Source of the DNA: Cognataquiflexum nitidum
GTDB taxonomy: Bacteria; Bacteroidota; Bacteroidia; Cytophagales; Cyclobacteriaceae
Direction: 5' to 3'
Length of the DNA: 53,131 nt
Assembly (NCBI RefSeq): GCF_022538055.1
Contig: NZ_JAKZAM010000035.1
Span: 1 to 53,131, forward strand
The notes below the pieces were generated by a model. That model searched no databases and was not told the origin of the DNA. It worked only from the letters and a program-made list of their open reading frames with translations. The position numbers were made by a program, and so were the translations under genes. Of the stretch, positions 9,607 through 18,393 are shown piece after piece. Position 1 is the first letter of the stretch. Each line of letters opens with the position of its first letter.

Positions 9607-9917
9607 TATAGCTGTCTTTGCAGGGTATTGGATAGGAACTTTTTTATCTAATGTTGAAAAAATTTCTAGGGAGATTTAAATTTTTTCACTCTTTGATTTT
9701 GATTTGATAATTCAAGAGATGCCCTGTTCTTTAGATTTTTACCTCCCTGTTGTTTGATCCCCGTAGGCATCATTTGGCGGAAGCCTATTTTGGTAATTAT
9801 TCAAGAAAAAATATTCAAAAACAAAATATTGACCACTTAAAAAATAAGTCTTTGGTACATTTTAACTTACTTATATTTTAAACACGGTTTTATACTACTT
9901 TACACAGTTATAATTTA
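9607..9917. other. Intergenic region, no gene seen
   Basis: About 310 AT-rich bases between kinase 1 and the phospholipase. No open frame, terminator or clear promoter was found. A TTTG/TATATTTT pair close to the downstream start has too short a spacer to be convincing. Confidence 0.5.
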
Positions 9918-11708
9918 ATGTTTGAAATTTTGGATTCGAAATTTAACCACAACTCACATAATCGTGCCATACTTATTCGCCTTTTTGGTGAACTTGATGA
10001 AGAATTGTTGACTCAGATTCTAGAAAAAGGAAAAGTCTTAGAACTAGATACCGGGGCATTTCTTTTCAATCAAGGGGATCTCGAGAATTCACTTTACATA
10101 GTACTTTCAGGGAGATTTCGGGCCCTTGCACAACAGAAAGACGGGACCTTGCATGCACTTGGAGATATTGGAGAAGGGGAACCGATAGGTGAATTTGCGC
10201 TGTTTATGGCAGAACCAAGATCCGCTTCAGTGGTTGCGATTCGGAAGTCGGTGGTCTTGGAACTCAAGGAAAATGAATACCATAAAATAGTTTCAAGCTA
10301 TCCTGCTTTCTCAACCAAATTGACCCGATTTGTGGTCAATAGGCTGAGGAGGAATAGTTTACAAAAGCACCTTGAGACATCTGCCAAAAATATTGCAGTG
10401 ATCAATCTTCAATCTGAAAACGATATCTCAGAATATACTGAAGCTATCAAAGCACAGTTTGAATCGCTGAATGTGAGCATTCAGATATTAGACCATGATT
10501 CCCATGCCAATCTGGAATTACAAACCATGTATGATACACTTGAACAGCATGAAGGTTTAAATTTTTTGGTAAGTAGTAATGAGGATTTGGCTTGGTCCCA
10601 TCAATGTATCATCTATGCTGATTTGATTGTAATGGCAACGGACTTTTATGCGGATAGCAGTCTACAAGAGATAGAAAAGCAATTGGATTTATATTCCAAC
10701 AATATTCTCAATAAGAAAATTTACCTTCTTTTGCTGCATCCTGAAGACGCTAAATTTCCCGAAAATACTAGAAGATGGTTTGAAAATAGGAAAATAGACC
10801 TTCATATTCATTACCGCAAAAATTATGGACCGGATATCCGTCGCTTTGCAAGGATTCTTGCCAACAAGGCACGGGGTCTGGTTTTGGGTGGAGGTGGGGC
10901 AAAGGGCTTTGCCCACCTTGGCGCTATTAAGACATTATATGAGGAAGGATTGGAAATAGACTTCTTGGGGGGTACAAGCGCCGGAGCGCTGTATGGGTTG
11001 ACTGCTTCATTTGTGGATTTTGACAGAAAAAAAATAGATTACTACAGCAAAGAATCTGCAGAAAGTAAACTCACATCCAATGATTTTACTATTCCAATTA
11101 TATCCATCATGTCAGGAAAAAAAATGAATAATTATGTCAAAAAGATGCTTGGTGGCGCATATCTGGAAGACTTTTGGGTGGGTAGCTATTGTGTTTCTAC
11201 CAATTATTCAACCTCTAGTATCAAGGTTCATGAAAGAGGGCCTGCATATAAACAAATTGAAGCAAGCATAGCAATCCCCGGAATATATCCTCCTGTAGTC
11301 ATTGACAGACAACTCTATGTAGATGGGGGAGTGGTAGACAATCTTCCTATAGAAACCATGTACAACTACCCTGTTGAGCATATCATTGCCATTTCCCTCA
11401 GTCAACTTCGGACCCAAGAAGTGGATTTTGACGAAACGCCTTCTGCATCAAAACTCATCTGGAGTAAAATCACCGGTAAGAAAAGATACAGATTACCCGG
11501 TATCAGCTCCATTCTGGTCAATTCCCTGACCCTAAATAGCCGCCAAAAGCAAGAAATGACAAAATCGGGTGTTGCGATATACCTAGAGATGGAACTCAAA
11601 GGAATAGGTATGCTTGATGACAGCAAGTGGAAAGAAATAGTCAAAAAGGGCCATGATCAGATGAAAACTGCCTTGAAAAATTTACCGGAGGAAAAGAAAT
11701 TTTGGTAA
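9918..11708 (+). CDS. Patatin-like phospholipase with N-terminal cyclic-nucleotide-binding domain
   Basis: A 596-residue protein of the neuropathy-target-esterase type. Residues about 15-135 form a cyclic-nucleotide-binding domain with a phosphate-binding cassette containing Gly91-Glu92 and Arg101-Ser-Ala; these contact the cyclic phosphate in CRP and PKA and are intact here. A linker domain (about 155-315) follows, then the patatin domain: glycine-rich GGGGAKGF (324-331), nucleophile Ser354 in GTSAG, and the Asp469-Gly-Gly partner of the Ser-Asp dyad. All catalytic elements are present, so it should cleave acyl chains from phospholipids or lysophospholipids. No signal peptide or clear membrane helix is seen. 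It lies among the kinases, and a receiver-adenylate cyclase is encoded 8 kb downstream, so cAMP control is plausible but unproven. It appears to be transcribed alone. Confidence 0.88.
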   Translation: MFEILDSKFNHNSHNRAILIRLFGELDEELLTQILEKGKVLELDTGAFLFNQGDLENSLYIVLSGRFRALAQQKDGTLHALGDIGEGEPIGEFALFMAEPRSASVVAIRKSVVLELKENEYHKIVSSYPAFSTKLTRFVVNRLRRNSLQKHLETSAKNIAVINLQSENDISEYTEAIKAQFESLNVSIQILDHDSHANLELQTMYDTLEQHEGLNFLVSSNEDLAWSHQCIIYADLIVMATDFYADSSLQEIEKQLDLYSNNILNKKIYLLLLHPEDAKFPENTRRWFENRKIDLHIHYRKNYGPDIRRFARILANKARGLVLGGGGAKGFAHLGAIKTLYEEGLEIDFLGGTSAGALYGLTASFVDFDRKKIDYYSKESAESKLTSNDFTIPIISIMSGKKMNNYVKKMLGGAYLEDFWVGSYCVSTNYSTSSIKVHERGPAYKQIEASIAIPGIYPPVVIDRQLYVDGGVVDNLPIETMYNYPVEHIIAISLSQLRTQEVDFDETPSASKLIWSKITGKKRYRLPGISSILVNSLTLNSRQKQEMTKSGVAIYLEMELKGIGMLDDSKWKEIVKKGHDQMKTALKNLPEEKKFW

Positions 11709-11938
11709 ACCAAAGACCATTGAAACTTCCGATTGGATCATCAAAATTCTGCCCTCAAATATTTATCCCAATCAGAAAAAATTGTAAAAAGAAAGTCTTG
11801 TTGCGCGATTTAATTCAGAGGCTTTAGTGGCAGATAAAATGATATTGAGGGACATTTAAAAATCTTCACTAAAAACCGTATTTTAGAATTTCTGTTTTGT
11901 TTTGATCTATTTCGTATAAAATCCCTCTTGCCTGTTTT

Positions 11939-13315
11939 ATGATCTTTGAAAGTATAGTTTCTATTTTTATCCTCAACTACCTCCGAAAGAATGTAGAGAA
12001 AAACCAGGATTTTGCAAAATGGCAAAAACTGCTCAAAATTGGGATTGGCATAGGTGCTTCCCTGATTTTTCTTGATGTCATCCACTTTTTACCTGATACC
12101 CTGATTTCTATTTTGACTACTCTGCTGTTTGCGGCAGTGGCTTATCTTGCTTACAAGGTTCCGGAATTTTCTAAAGGAAAGCCTTTGGTTTATGCCATTC
12201 TTCCCTACATGGTCATTTCATCTTCAGGTCAATTGATCGATATTGTCGGGACAGATTTTTTTGAGAAAATTGAAAATTACTTCGAAGCCGCTAAGTTTTT
12301 TGCACTGATATGGGCTGTTTCGATCTGGTGGAGTGGCAGGAAGCAGAAAAAAGCTTTGGAAATCGAAAGACTAAAAGCCTTAGAAAAAGAAAGGGAATAT
12401 GAAATCACCCAAAAACTCAAAGCTGAGCTTGAGGTACAGGTAAATGTACGCACCGCAGAACTTACCCACCAAAAAGAGGAGTTGGAAACCGCCCTCAATG
12501 AGCTAAAATCTACGCAGTCCCAACTCATTCAGGCAGAAAAGATGGCCTCCCTCGGAGAACTGACAGCCGGTATCGCCCACGAAATTCAAAATCCGCTGAA
12601 TTTTGTAAATAACTTTTCGGAGGTCAGTGAAGAGCTACTTCAGGAACTTCAGGAGGAGTTAGATAAGGGGGATTTGGAGGAAGCGAAAGTCATTTCTCAG
12701 GATGTCATCGAAAACCTTAAAAAAATCCATCACCATGGCAAGCGGGCGGACAGCATTGTCAAGGGCATGTTGGCCCATAGCCGTTTGAGTTCAGGAGAAA
12801 AAGTACCCACTGACATCAACGAATTGGCAGACGAGTTTCTGAGATTGTCCTACCATGGATTGCGTGCCAAAGACAAGAGCTTCAACGCGGACTATAAAAC
12901 CGACTTTGCCCCGGATCTTCCACAAGTCAATGTGGTCTCCCAGGATATAGGAAGGGTGCTTCTCAACCTGATCAACAATGCTTTTCAGGCCTGTGCAGAA
13001 CGCAAGGGACAACTTCCCCAAAGTCCCAATCCCGATGGCTATCGGGAGGAAAGCTTCCAACCCTTAGTCCATGTTTCCACCAAAAACCTTGGCAACAAAA
13101 TAGAGATATCTGTCAAAGACAACGGTTCCGGCATCCCCGATTCCATCAAAGACAAAATCTTCCAGCCTTTCTTCACCACCAAACCCACCGGACAAGGAAC
13201 AGGTTTGGGACTGAGTCTAAGCTATGATATCGTCAAGGCACATGGAGGAGAGATAAGGGTGAAAAGTAGGGAAGGTGAGGGAACAGAATTTACCATTCAA
13301 CTGCCTCTTGTCTGA
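11939..13315 (+). CDS. Membrane sensor histidine kinase (kinase 2)
   Basis: A 458-residue kinase with a short N-terminal membrane region of about three to four helices (about 33-72, 82-98, 117-132), no obvious extracellular sensor, and a coiled coil at about 135-200. The phosphoacceptor domain has His214 in GIAHEIQNPLNF. The ATPase domain has the N box LINNAFQAC, DNGSGIP and GQGTGLGLSL and ends with GTEFTIQLPLV. It has no receiver domain. From about 12720 to 13000 its DNA is nearly identical to kinase 3, including third codon positions, although the N-terminal halves are unrelated; this suggests recent duplication or gene conversion of a catalytic cassette. The start at 11939 leads directly into the first helix. 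Confidence 0.87.
   Translation: MIFESIVSIFILNYLRKNVEKNQDFAKWQKLLKIGIGIGASLIFLDVIHFLPDTLISILTTLLFAAVAYLAYKVPEFSKGKPLVYAILPYMVISSSGQLIDIVGTDFFEKIENYFEAAKFFALIWAVSIWWSGRKQKKALEIERLKALEKEREYEITQKLKAELEVQVNVRTAELTHQKEELETALNELKSTQSQLIQAEKMASLGELTAGIAHEIQNPLNFVNNFSEVSEELLQELQEELDKGDLEEAKVISQDVIENLKKIHHHGKRADSIVKGMLAHSRLSSGEKVPTDINELADEFLRLSYHGLRAKDKSFNADYKTDFAPDLPQVNVVSQDIGRVLLNLINNAFQACAERKGQLPQSPNPDGYREESFQPLVHVSTKNLGNKIEISVKDNGSGIPDSIKDKIFQPFFTTKPTGQGTGLGLSLSYDIVKAHGGEIRVKSREGEGTEFTIQLPLV
13030..13047. repeat. Perfect palindromic element within kinase 2
   Basis: TCCCGAT-GGCT-ATCGGGA has 7-bp arms around a 4-base centre, inside the ATPase domain coding sequence (NPDGYREESF). Kinases 1 and 3 carry imperfect versions at the same place. 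The kinase at 18394, a more distant paralogue, lacks both the element and the inserted loop. Confidence 0.7.
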
Positions 13316-13565
13316 ACCACTGTTGTAATGGATTAATTGATTACAAAAAAATAGAGAATAAAAAAGACAATAGATCTAAAATACAAAGACATCACATAGA
13401 AAATCATAAAGGCTTCATTGGAGGTTCATGAGTTTTTAGGTAAAACCTTCCTGCTGGATAACAGGGTTTTTAGAAGCTTATTTATCAAAGGACTTTGGCT
13501 TGGGAGCTCTAAAAGGCTGGGTTATCCTACGCTAGAGAAATAGACAGGAAATATTCAATAAAGAC

Positions 13566-13762
13566 ATGAAGGAACCGATCGGAGCTGGAAGAGCAGATTT
13601 TTTGTGGAAAAAAAGGTATTGGTTGAATTGAAAGTGGTCATTCAATTTGGAGATGTTCATCTAGCCAAAGTAATGAATTACTTCAAAGCATTCAGATTGG
13701 GGGTTGCGTCATTAATAAATTTTGGAAGCAAGAGCCTAACCTTTAAACGACTTGTTTTATGA
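13566..13762 (+). pseudogene. GxxExxY family protein remnant (frameshifted)
   Basis: From 13604 to the TGA at 13760 the frame reads VEKKVLVELKVV...DVHLAKVMNYFKAF...SLINFGSKSLTFKR. This matches the C-terminal half of GxxExxY proteins (PD-(D/E)XK nuclease-like fold, function unknown), including the VELK and INFGSKSL signatures. The preceding family segment (EPIGAGRADF) is in a different frame, with the shift in the T6/A7 homopolymers near 13598-13613. Further upstream only stop-ridden traces are visible and the N-terminus is gone. No product is expected. Confidence 0.75.
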
Positions 13763-13826
13763 TAACAAAATCCCTGAAATCCAATAATCCGTACCGATCC
13801 CTGCCTGTCCGGCAAGTGTGCTTTAG

Positions 13827-13952
13827 ATGATTTATGATATTGTAGGTGCGCAAGGAGTAAAGATTAGGCTGAGGAGTAGGGAAGCCCGCTTGGATGACCC
13901 TTTGGGAGTGGGCTATGGTGCTGAATTTAATGTTATTCTACCGGTAACTTGA
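13827..13952 (+). pseudogene. Histidine kinase C-terminal remnant
   Basis: A 41-codon stretch reads YDIVGAQGVKIRLRSREA, then GAEFNVILPVT and a stop. It parallels the last residues of the neighbouring kinases (YDIVKAHGGEIRVKSREG, then GTEFTIQLPLV). The G1/G2 boxes and everything before them are absent, so this is the stump of a further kinase copy. An insertion of about ten residues separates the two conserved parts. Confidence 0.75.
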
Positions 13953-14226
13953 TCATTCAACTTTCATCTACTGCATTTTACTTTTTAATTTTTTTATGTA
14001 TAATTTTTTCCCACAAACCGTGTAAAACCCGGACTGATAATCCAATTCAACGGCTCCCTCACAGCAGACTGGTGCGGACTATCTGCAGTGGTCTATGAAC
14101 TGATTACCCTCAGTTTAGATCTTTATTTTTGAGCAATCGGTAAAGTAACGGAATGATCATTTTCTTTATATGTGTATCCTTTTTATTGCACCTAGCCAAA
14201 CAATTAATGGTGGGAGAAAGATTAGC

Positions 14227-14254
14227 GGGCTGCGTGGATAATAGAACGCAGTCC
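14227..14254. repeat. Hairpin-forming inverted repeat
   Basis: GGGCTGCGT (14227-14235) pairs with ACGCAGTCC (14246-14254), with one G-T wobble and a 10-base loop. It has no T-run and is GC-rich against its surroundings. It may be a remnant of a repetitive or mobile element. Confidence 0.4.
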
Positions 14255-14479
14255 TTGGACGAGTATCCGCATCCGATAAAGCCCATTCAAGCTTAATGTT
14301 GAAAATTGGGTATATACATATTTTTTTGTTTGGATTACCATTTTTAATTTTTTGTGACTTGAATAGTAAAAAATTATCCAACTGATTGGTATTTATCACT
14401 ATTTTCTTATTTTGGGATAAAATATGATTTTGACCGGTAGTAAAACAAAAAAAATTCCCATACCCAACAATAAAATAGA

Positions 14480-17400
14480 ATGGATTTAGGTTTAGCACTT
14501 CTTCATTTCCGAAAAAGCTTCTTCGGACTACTGATTATTTTGTTTTTTTCTCCCATTATTCTTCCCGCCCAGTCCATTTTCGAGCAGATCGGAAGGCTGC
14601 CAGTTACTACCTATTCCGCCGAGGAGTATGGCGGGGATCCCGCAGTATGGGCTGCGATACAGAGTGAGGAGGGATTGATGTTCTTTGGAACCAGCTATGG
14701 CCTACACGAATATGATGGGGTGTCTTGGCGTTCAATTTTTGATCGAAATAATCCTTTTGGGATCCGAGCATTAGCTAAAGATGCGACAGGCAGGGTCTTT
14801 TATGCAGGACAGGATTTTGGCTATCTGAAAGTTGATGCAAAAGGAGAAACCAAGGCAGTTTCCCTTCTAAATCTGATTCCGGAAGAGATTCGGTCAGGAA
14901 TAAGTATTTTTTCAATCAATTTTTTGGACAAATTTCTATTCCTCCAAACCCGGGATAATATAATTCGATTTGAGTTAGCGGAGGATTATTCTCTGAAATC
15001 CCTGAAGACTTGGCCTGCAGAGACCACTTTCAGTTATGCTTTTGTGCAGGGATCCGATTTTTTTATTCATCAGAATGAGAGGGGTCTATTCCAATTAATT
15101 GGGGAGGAGATCAGGCTTGTTTCGGGTACAGAAATTTTGGGAAAGGACCGATTCAGGATTATGCTGCCTTATCCAAGTGAAGGAGGGAAGACATTTCTAT
15201 TTGGAGGAGCCTCAACAGGGTTTTACCTTTTTGATGGCACATCGGTTAGCAAGTTTTCATCAGAGGTGGACCAACTTCTCAAAGAAGGTTCCGGAATATT
15301 ATACCACGCACTTCCTTATGAGGGTAATTATATCCTTTCTTTTTCAGGAGGAGGGATAGTCATCATGAGTCCCCAAGGGAAAATACTCAACAGAATCGGA
15401 ACAGCCCAAGGTTTATCCTCTGATAATGTCAGGAGTGTTTACCTTGATCAGGGCATGGGGCTTTGGGCAATGACTGAGGATGGGATCGCAAGGATAGCCA
15501 TTGACTCCCCGATCCAAACCTTTGGGAAGGAGCTTGGAATCACCTCAGGGGTTCTTTCTATCCAAAAACAAGGTGGGGAGTTTTTCTTAGGGACATCTAA
15601 CGGTTTATTGAAGTTTGATACAATAAGCAACACTTTCCAATCAGTACAAGGAATCCGTTCCAACCAAATTTTTGATTTGAATATTGACGGGGAGGACCTT
15701 ATCGTGCCTAGCATGGACTTGAATGTCTACCGTGATGGTAAAGCGCTCCGGTTGGATTTTCCCAAGGATGGGAGCGTTCCCCATGCAGCCTTTATTCCAA
15801 AGAAAAACCCCAACTTACTTTTAGTAGGCACAACTACAGGAGTCCTTCTCTATGAAAGGGGTCTTTCCAAAGAATTTCCATGGGAATTGAAGGGAAAAGT
15901 TCCGGGGATAGGTAAAATCCAAGGTTATTTTTTAGAAGGAAAGGAGGGAAAGATTTTTTTAAATGGGTCTGAAGGGTTGTATGTCCTCGATATTAATGAA
16001 GGCAGATTAGAGTCCATAGGAACTGAGTCCGTTAAATCAAAAGTATTTGAATTTTCTAATTCAGATACTTATTCCTTAATCGACGGAGAATTTTATGTCA
16101 AAACTTCCGAAGGAATGCAGAAGTTTTCGGAAAAGGAAGGGGGATTTTTTCCAACAGATGATTTTAAATCAGTAGAAACCGACTTTTGGGATTTTAATCA
16201 ACACAAATCAGGAGTAACCTGGTACGAATCTCAAGCAGGGAAAAAATTTGTGCTAAAGCGGAACGAGGAGGGGAAATTTGTGAAAGACGAAAGACCCAAT
16301 TCCATAGCACCTTATCTGACTACAGAGGATTTTATCGATGCCGACAGCATCATGTGGTTTGGTACCCCCAAAGGCCTGATCCGCTATGACCCGAAAAAGG
16401 ACAGACATACCGAGAAGGAATTTTTTACTTTAATCCGTAGGATAGAATCCAAGACCGATACGCTACCGTTGATCGCCTATGGCAGGGACAAAACCCTTCC
16501 TGCAGTGGAAATGAAAGAGAATTCGCTAAGGTTTGAATTTGCGGCGCCTTATTTCGAAGAGGAAAAGAAAACCAAGTACCAGACCTATCTGGAGGGATTT
16601 GATCCGGAATGGGTGGACTGGAATGACAACACATTCAAAGAGTACACCAACCTGCCTGCCGGAACCTACACCTTCCGAGTCAGGGCCCAGGCATTTACAG
16701 GGAGAGTAAGTGAGGAAGCGGTATTTTCCTTTGTGGTATTGGCCCCTTGGTATGCTACTTGGTGGGCTTACTTGATCTATGCCTTGCTGATAGGAGGAAT
16801 AGTTACTGCCATCGTAAAGTGGCGTTCCAGAAAACTCAAAGCAGAAAACCAAGTTTTAGAAGAAAGGGTAAAAGAAAGGACAGCGGAATTGGAGCAATCC
16901 TACCACAATGTGGAACTCTTGGGTGATATCGGTAGAAAAATTACTGCCTCTTTATCTGCGGAAAAGATCATTTCTACGGTTTATACCAATGTAAATGCAC
17001 TGATGGAGGCCTCTATATTGGGCATTGGTATATACCATGAGGACACCCAGACCCTTGACTTCCCTGCCACTTATGAAAACGGTGCGCCCTTGGCCCCTTA
17101 TTCAAATTCACTCCAGGATCCAAACAGACTTGCAGCGCTCTGTTTCAATACAGGAAATGAAATAGTCATCAACAACTTGAATGAAGAATACAGTAAATAC
17201 CTACAAAAAATCCCCACCGCTTCAGGAGGTGAGGTGCCTGTTTCGCTGATTTACCTGCCGCTGAAAGTAAAAGGAAATAAGTTTGGGGTGATCACAGTGC
17301 AGAGTTTCACCAAAAATGCTTTTTCCGAATACCATCTGTACATGCTCAGGACGATCGCAGTCTACACCGCCATCGCCCTCGAAAATTCCGAATCCTACCA

Positions 17401-18265
17401 AAACCTACAGCAAACCCTCAGCAGCTTGAAGGCTACACAGTCGCAACTGATCCAATCGGAGAAGATGGCCTCCCTTGGAGAACTTACCGCAGGCATCGCC
17501 CATGAGATTCAAAATCCATTGAATTTTGTGAATAATTTTTCGGAGGTCAGCGCGGAGTTGTTAGAAGAAATACGAGAAGCGAGAAACGAGAGGCGAGAGA
17601 CGATACCAAGAACAGAGGCGGATAAGATGGAGGATGAGATTCTGGATGATATCAAAAAGAACCTGGAAAAAATCCATCACCATGGAAAGCGGGCGGACAG
17701 CATTGTCAAGGGAATGTTGGCCCATAGCCGCTTGAGTTCGGGAGAAAAATTGCCCACTGATATCAACGAATTGGCAGACGAGTTTCTGAGATTGTCTTAC
17801 CATGGATTGCGCGCCAAAGACAAGAGCTTCAACGCTGACTATAAAACCGACTTTGCCCCAGATCTTCCAAAAGTCAATGTGGTCTCACAGGATATCGGGA
17901 GGGTGCTGCTCAACCTGATCAACAATGCTTTTCAAGCGTGCTTGGAGCGGAAGAGACAACATTCTCAAAGTTCTGATCCTGTTGGCTATCGGGAGGAAAG
18001 CTTCCAACCCTTAGTCCAAATTTCAACCAAAAACCTTGGAGACAAGATAGAAATTAAGGTCTCCGACAACGGTTCTGGTATCCCTGACTCCATCAAAGAC
18101 AAAATCTTCCAGCCTTTCTTCACCACCAAGCCTGCAGGGCAGGGGACGGGATTGGGATTGAGTCTAAGTTACGACATAGTAAAGGCCCATGGGGGAGAGA
18201 TTATCTTAAAATCCGAACCGGGAAAGGGAACGGAGTTTTTGATTAAATTACCTTTCAAGGAATGA
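14480..18265 (+). CDS. Two-component-propeller sensor histidine kinase with GAF domain (kinase 3)
   Basis: A 1,261-residue sensor. A signal peptide (about 1-31, ending PAQS) is followed by a long periplasmic beta-propeller region (about 45-680) with regulator-propeller repeats such as GLSSDNVRSVYLDQGMGLW. A Y_Y_Y domain (about 690-750: FEFAAPYF, YLEGFDPEWVDW, YTNLPAGTYTFRV) leads to one membrane helix at about 757-777. Inside the cell come a coiled coil, a GAF domain (about 810-975), the phosphoacceptor domain with His1008 in GIAHEIQNPLNF, and an ATPase domain ending GTEFLIKLPF. It lacks the receiver and AraC-type output found in many hybrid propeller systems, so it must signal to another protein. 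Propeller sensors of this type often sense glycans; the ligand here is unknown. It carries a heptamer repeat in the phosphoacceptor domain. Confidence 0.9.
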   Translation: MDLGLALLHFRKSFFGLLIILFFSPIILPAQSIFEQIGRLPVTTYSAEEYGGDPAVWAAIQSEEGLMFFGTSYGLHEYDGVSWRSIFDRNNPFGIRALAKDATGRVFYAGQDFGYLKVDAKGETKAVSLLNLIPEEIRSGISIFSINFLDKFLFLQTRDNIIRFELAEDYSLKSLKTWPAETTFSYAFVQGSDFFIHQNERGLFQLIGEEIRLVSGTEILGKDRFRIMLPYPSEGGKTFLFGGASTGFYLFDGTSVSKFSSEVDQLLKEGSGILYHALPYEGNYILSFSGGGIVIMSPQGKILNRIGTAQGLSSDNVRSVYLDQGMGLWAMTEDGIARIAIDSPIQTFGKELGITSGVLSIQKQGGEFFLGTSNGLLKFDTISNTFQSVQGIRSNQIFDLNIDGEDLIVPSMDLNVYRDGKALRLDFPKDGSVPHAAFIPKKNPNLLLVGTTTGVLLYERGLSKEFPWELKGKVPGIGKIQGYFLEGKEGKIFLNGSEGLYVLDINEGRLESIGTESVKSKVFEFSNSDTYSLIDGEFYVKTSEGMQKFSEKEGGFFPTDDFKSVETDFWDFNQHKSGVTWYESQAGKKFVLKRNEEGKFVKDERPNSIAPYLTTEDFIDADSIMWFGTPKGLIRYDPKKDRHTEKEFFTLIRRIESKTDTLPLIAYGRDKTLPAVEMKENSLRFEFAAPYFEEEKKTKYQTYLEGFDPEWVDWNDNTFKEYTNLPAGTYTFRVRAQAFTGRVSEEAVFSFVVLAPWYATWWAYLIYALLIGGIVTAIVKWRSRKLKAENQVLEERVKERTAELEQSYHNVELLGDIGRKITASLSAEKIISTVYTNVNALMEASILGIGIYHEDTQTLDFPATYENGAPLAPYSNSLQDPNRLAALCFNTGNEIVINNLNEEYSKYLQKIPTASGGEVPVSLIYLPLKVKGNKFGVITVQSFTKNAFSEYHLYMLRTIAVYTAIALENSESYQNLQQTLSSLKATQSQLIQSEKMASLGELTAGIAHEIQNPLNFVNNFSEVSAELLEEIREARNERRETIPRTEADKMEDEILDDIKKNLEKIHHHGKRADSIVKGMLAHSRLSSGEKLPTDINELADEFLRLSYHGLRAKDKSFNADYKTDFAPDLPKVNVVSQDIGRVLLNLINNAFQACLERKRQHSQSSDPVGYREESFQPLVQISTKNLGDKIEIKVSDNGSGIPDSIKDKIFQPFFTTKPAGQGTGLGLSLSYDIVKAHGGEIILKSEPGKGTEFLIKLPFKE
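17573..17600 (+). repeat. Four-copy 7-bp tandem repeat inside kinase 3
   Basis: CGAGAAG-CGAGAAA-CGAGAGG-CGAGAGA are four imperfect copies of CGAGARR in the variable loop of the phosphoacceptor domain, about residues 1032-1041 (REARNERRE). Seven is not a multiple of three, so gain or loss of one copy would shift the frame and remove the ATPase domain. Confidence 0.75.
17977..17994. repeat. Degenerate palindromic element within kinase 3
   Basis: TCCTGTT-GGCT-ATCGGGA occupies the same ATPase-domain position as the perfect element at 13030, with two mismatches in the left arm and an intact right arm. Confidence 0.55.
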
Positions 18266-18393
18266 GTGTGTATTTAGTTATAAAACTCGCCATTTACAAA
18301 TCAATCAATTATAAAAAACGACATTCCTCATTACTGATTCTTAATATCAAATAGAATATGTATTTTACATTTTATTTTGACATTATTTAATTC

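Larger units (their letters stand above)
13316..14479. other. Gene-free stretch with decayed genes
   Basis: About 1.16 kb without an intact gene between kinases 2 and 3. It contains a frameshifted GxxExxY remnant (13566-13762), a histidine-kinase tail (13827-13952), a fragment of a GC-rich inverted repeat near 13799-13815 (CCTGCCTGTCCGGCAAG) and a hairpin at 14227-14254. The final 200 bases are AT-rich and presumably hold the promoter of kinase 3. Confidence 0.7.

Noticed and set aside
9918..11708. Patatin as a CBASS phage-defence effector
   Set aside because: There is no CD-NTase, Cap2/Cap3 or other defence gene next to it, and its sensor is a CRP-type cyclic-mononucleotide domain. A regulatory NTE-like lipase is the simpler reading.
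14166..14498. 110-codon open frame on the minus strand
   Set aside because: Its composition is random-like, it crosses the hairpin at 14227 and the promoter region of kinase 3, and its sequence matches no family I know. It is most likely chance in AT-rich DNA.
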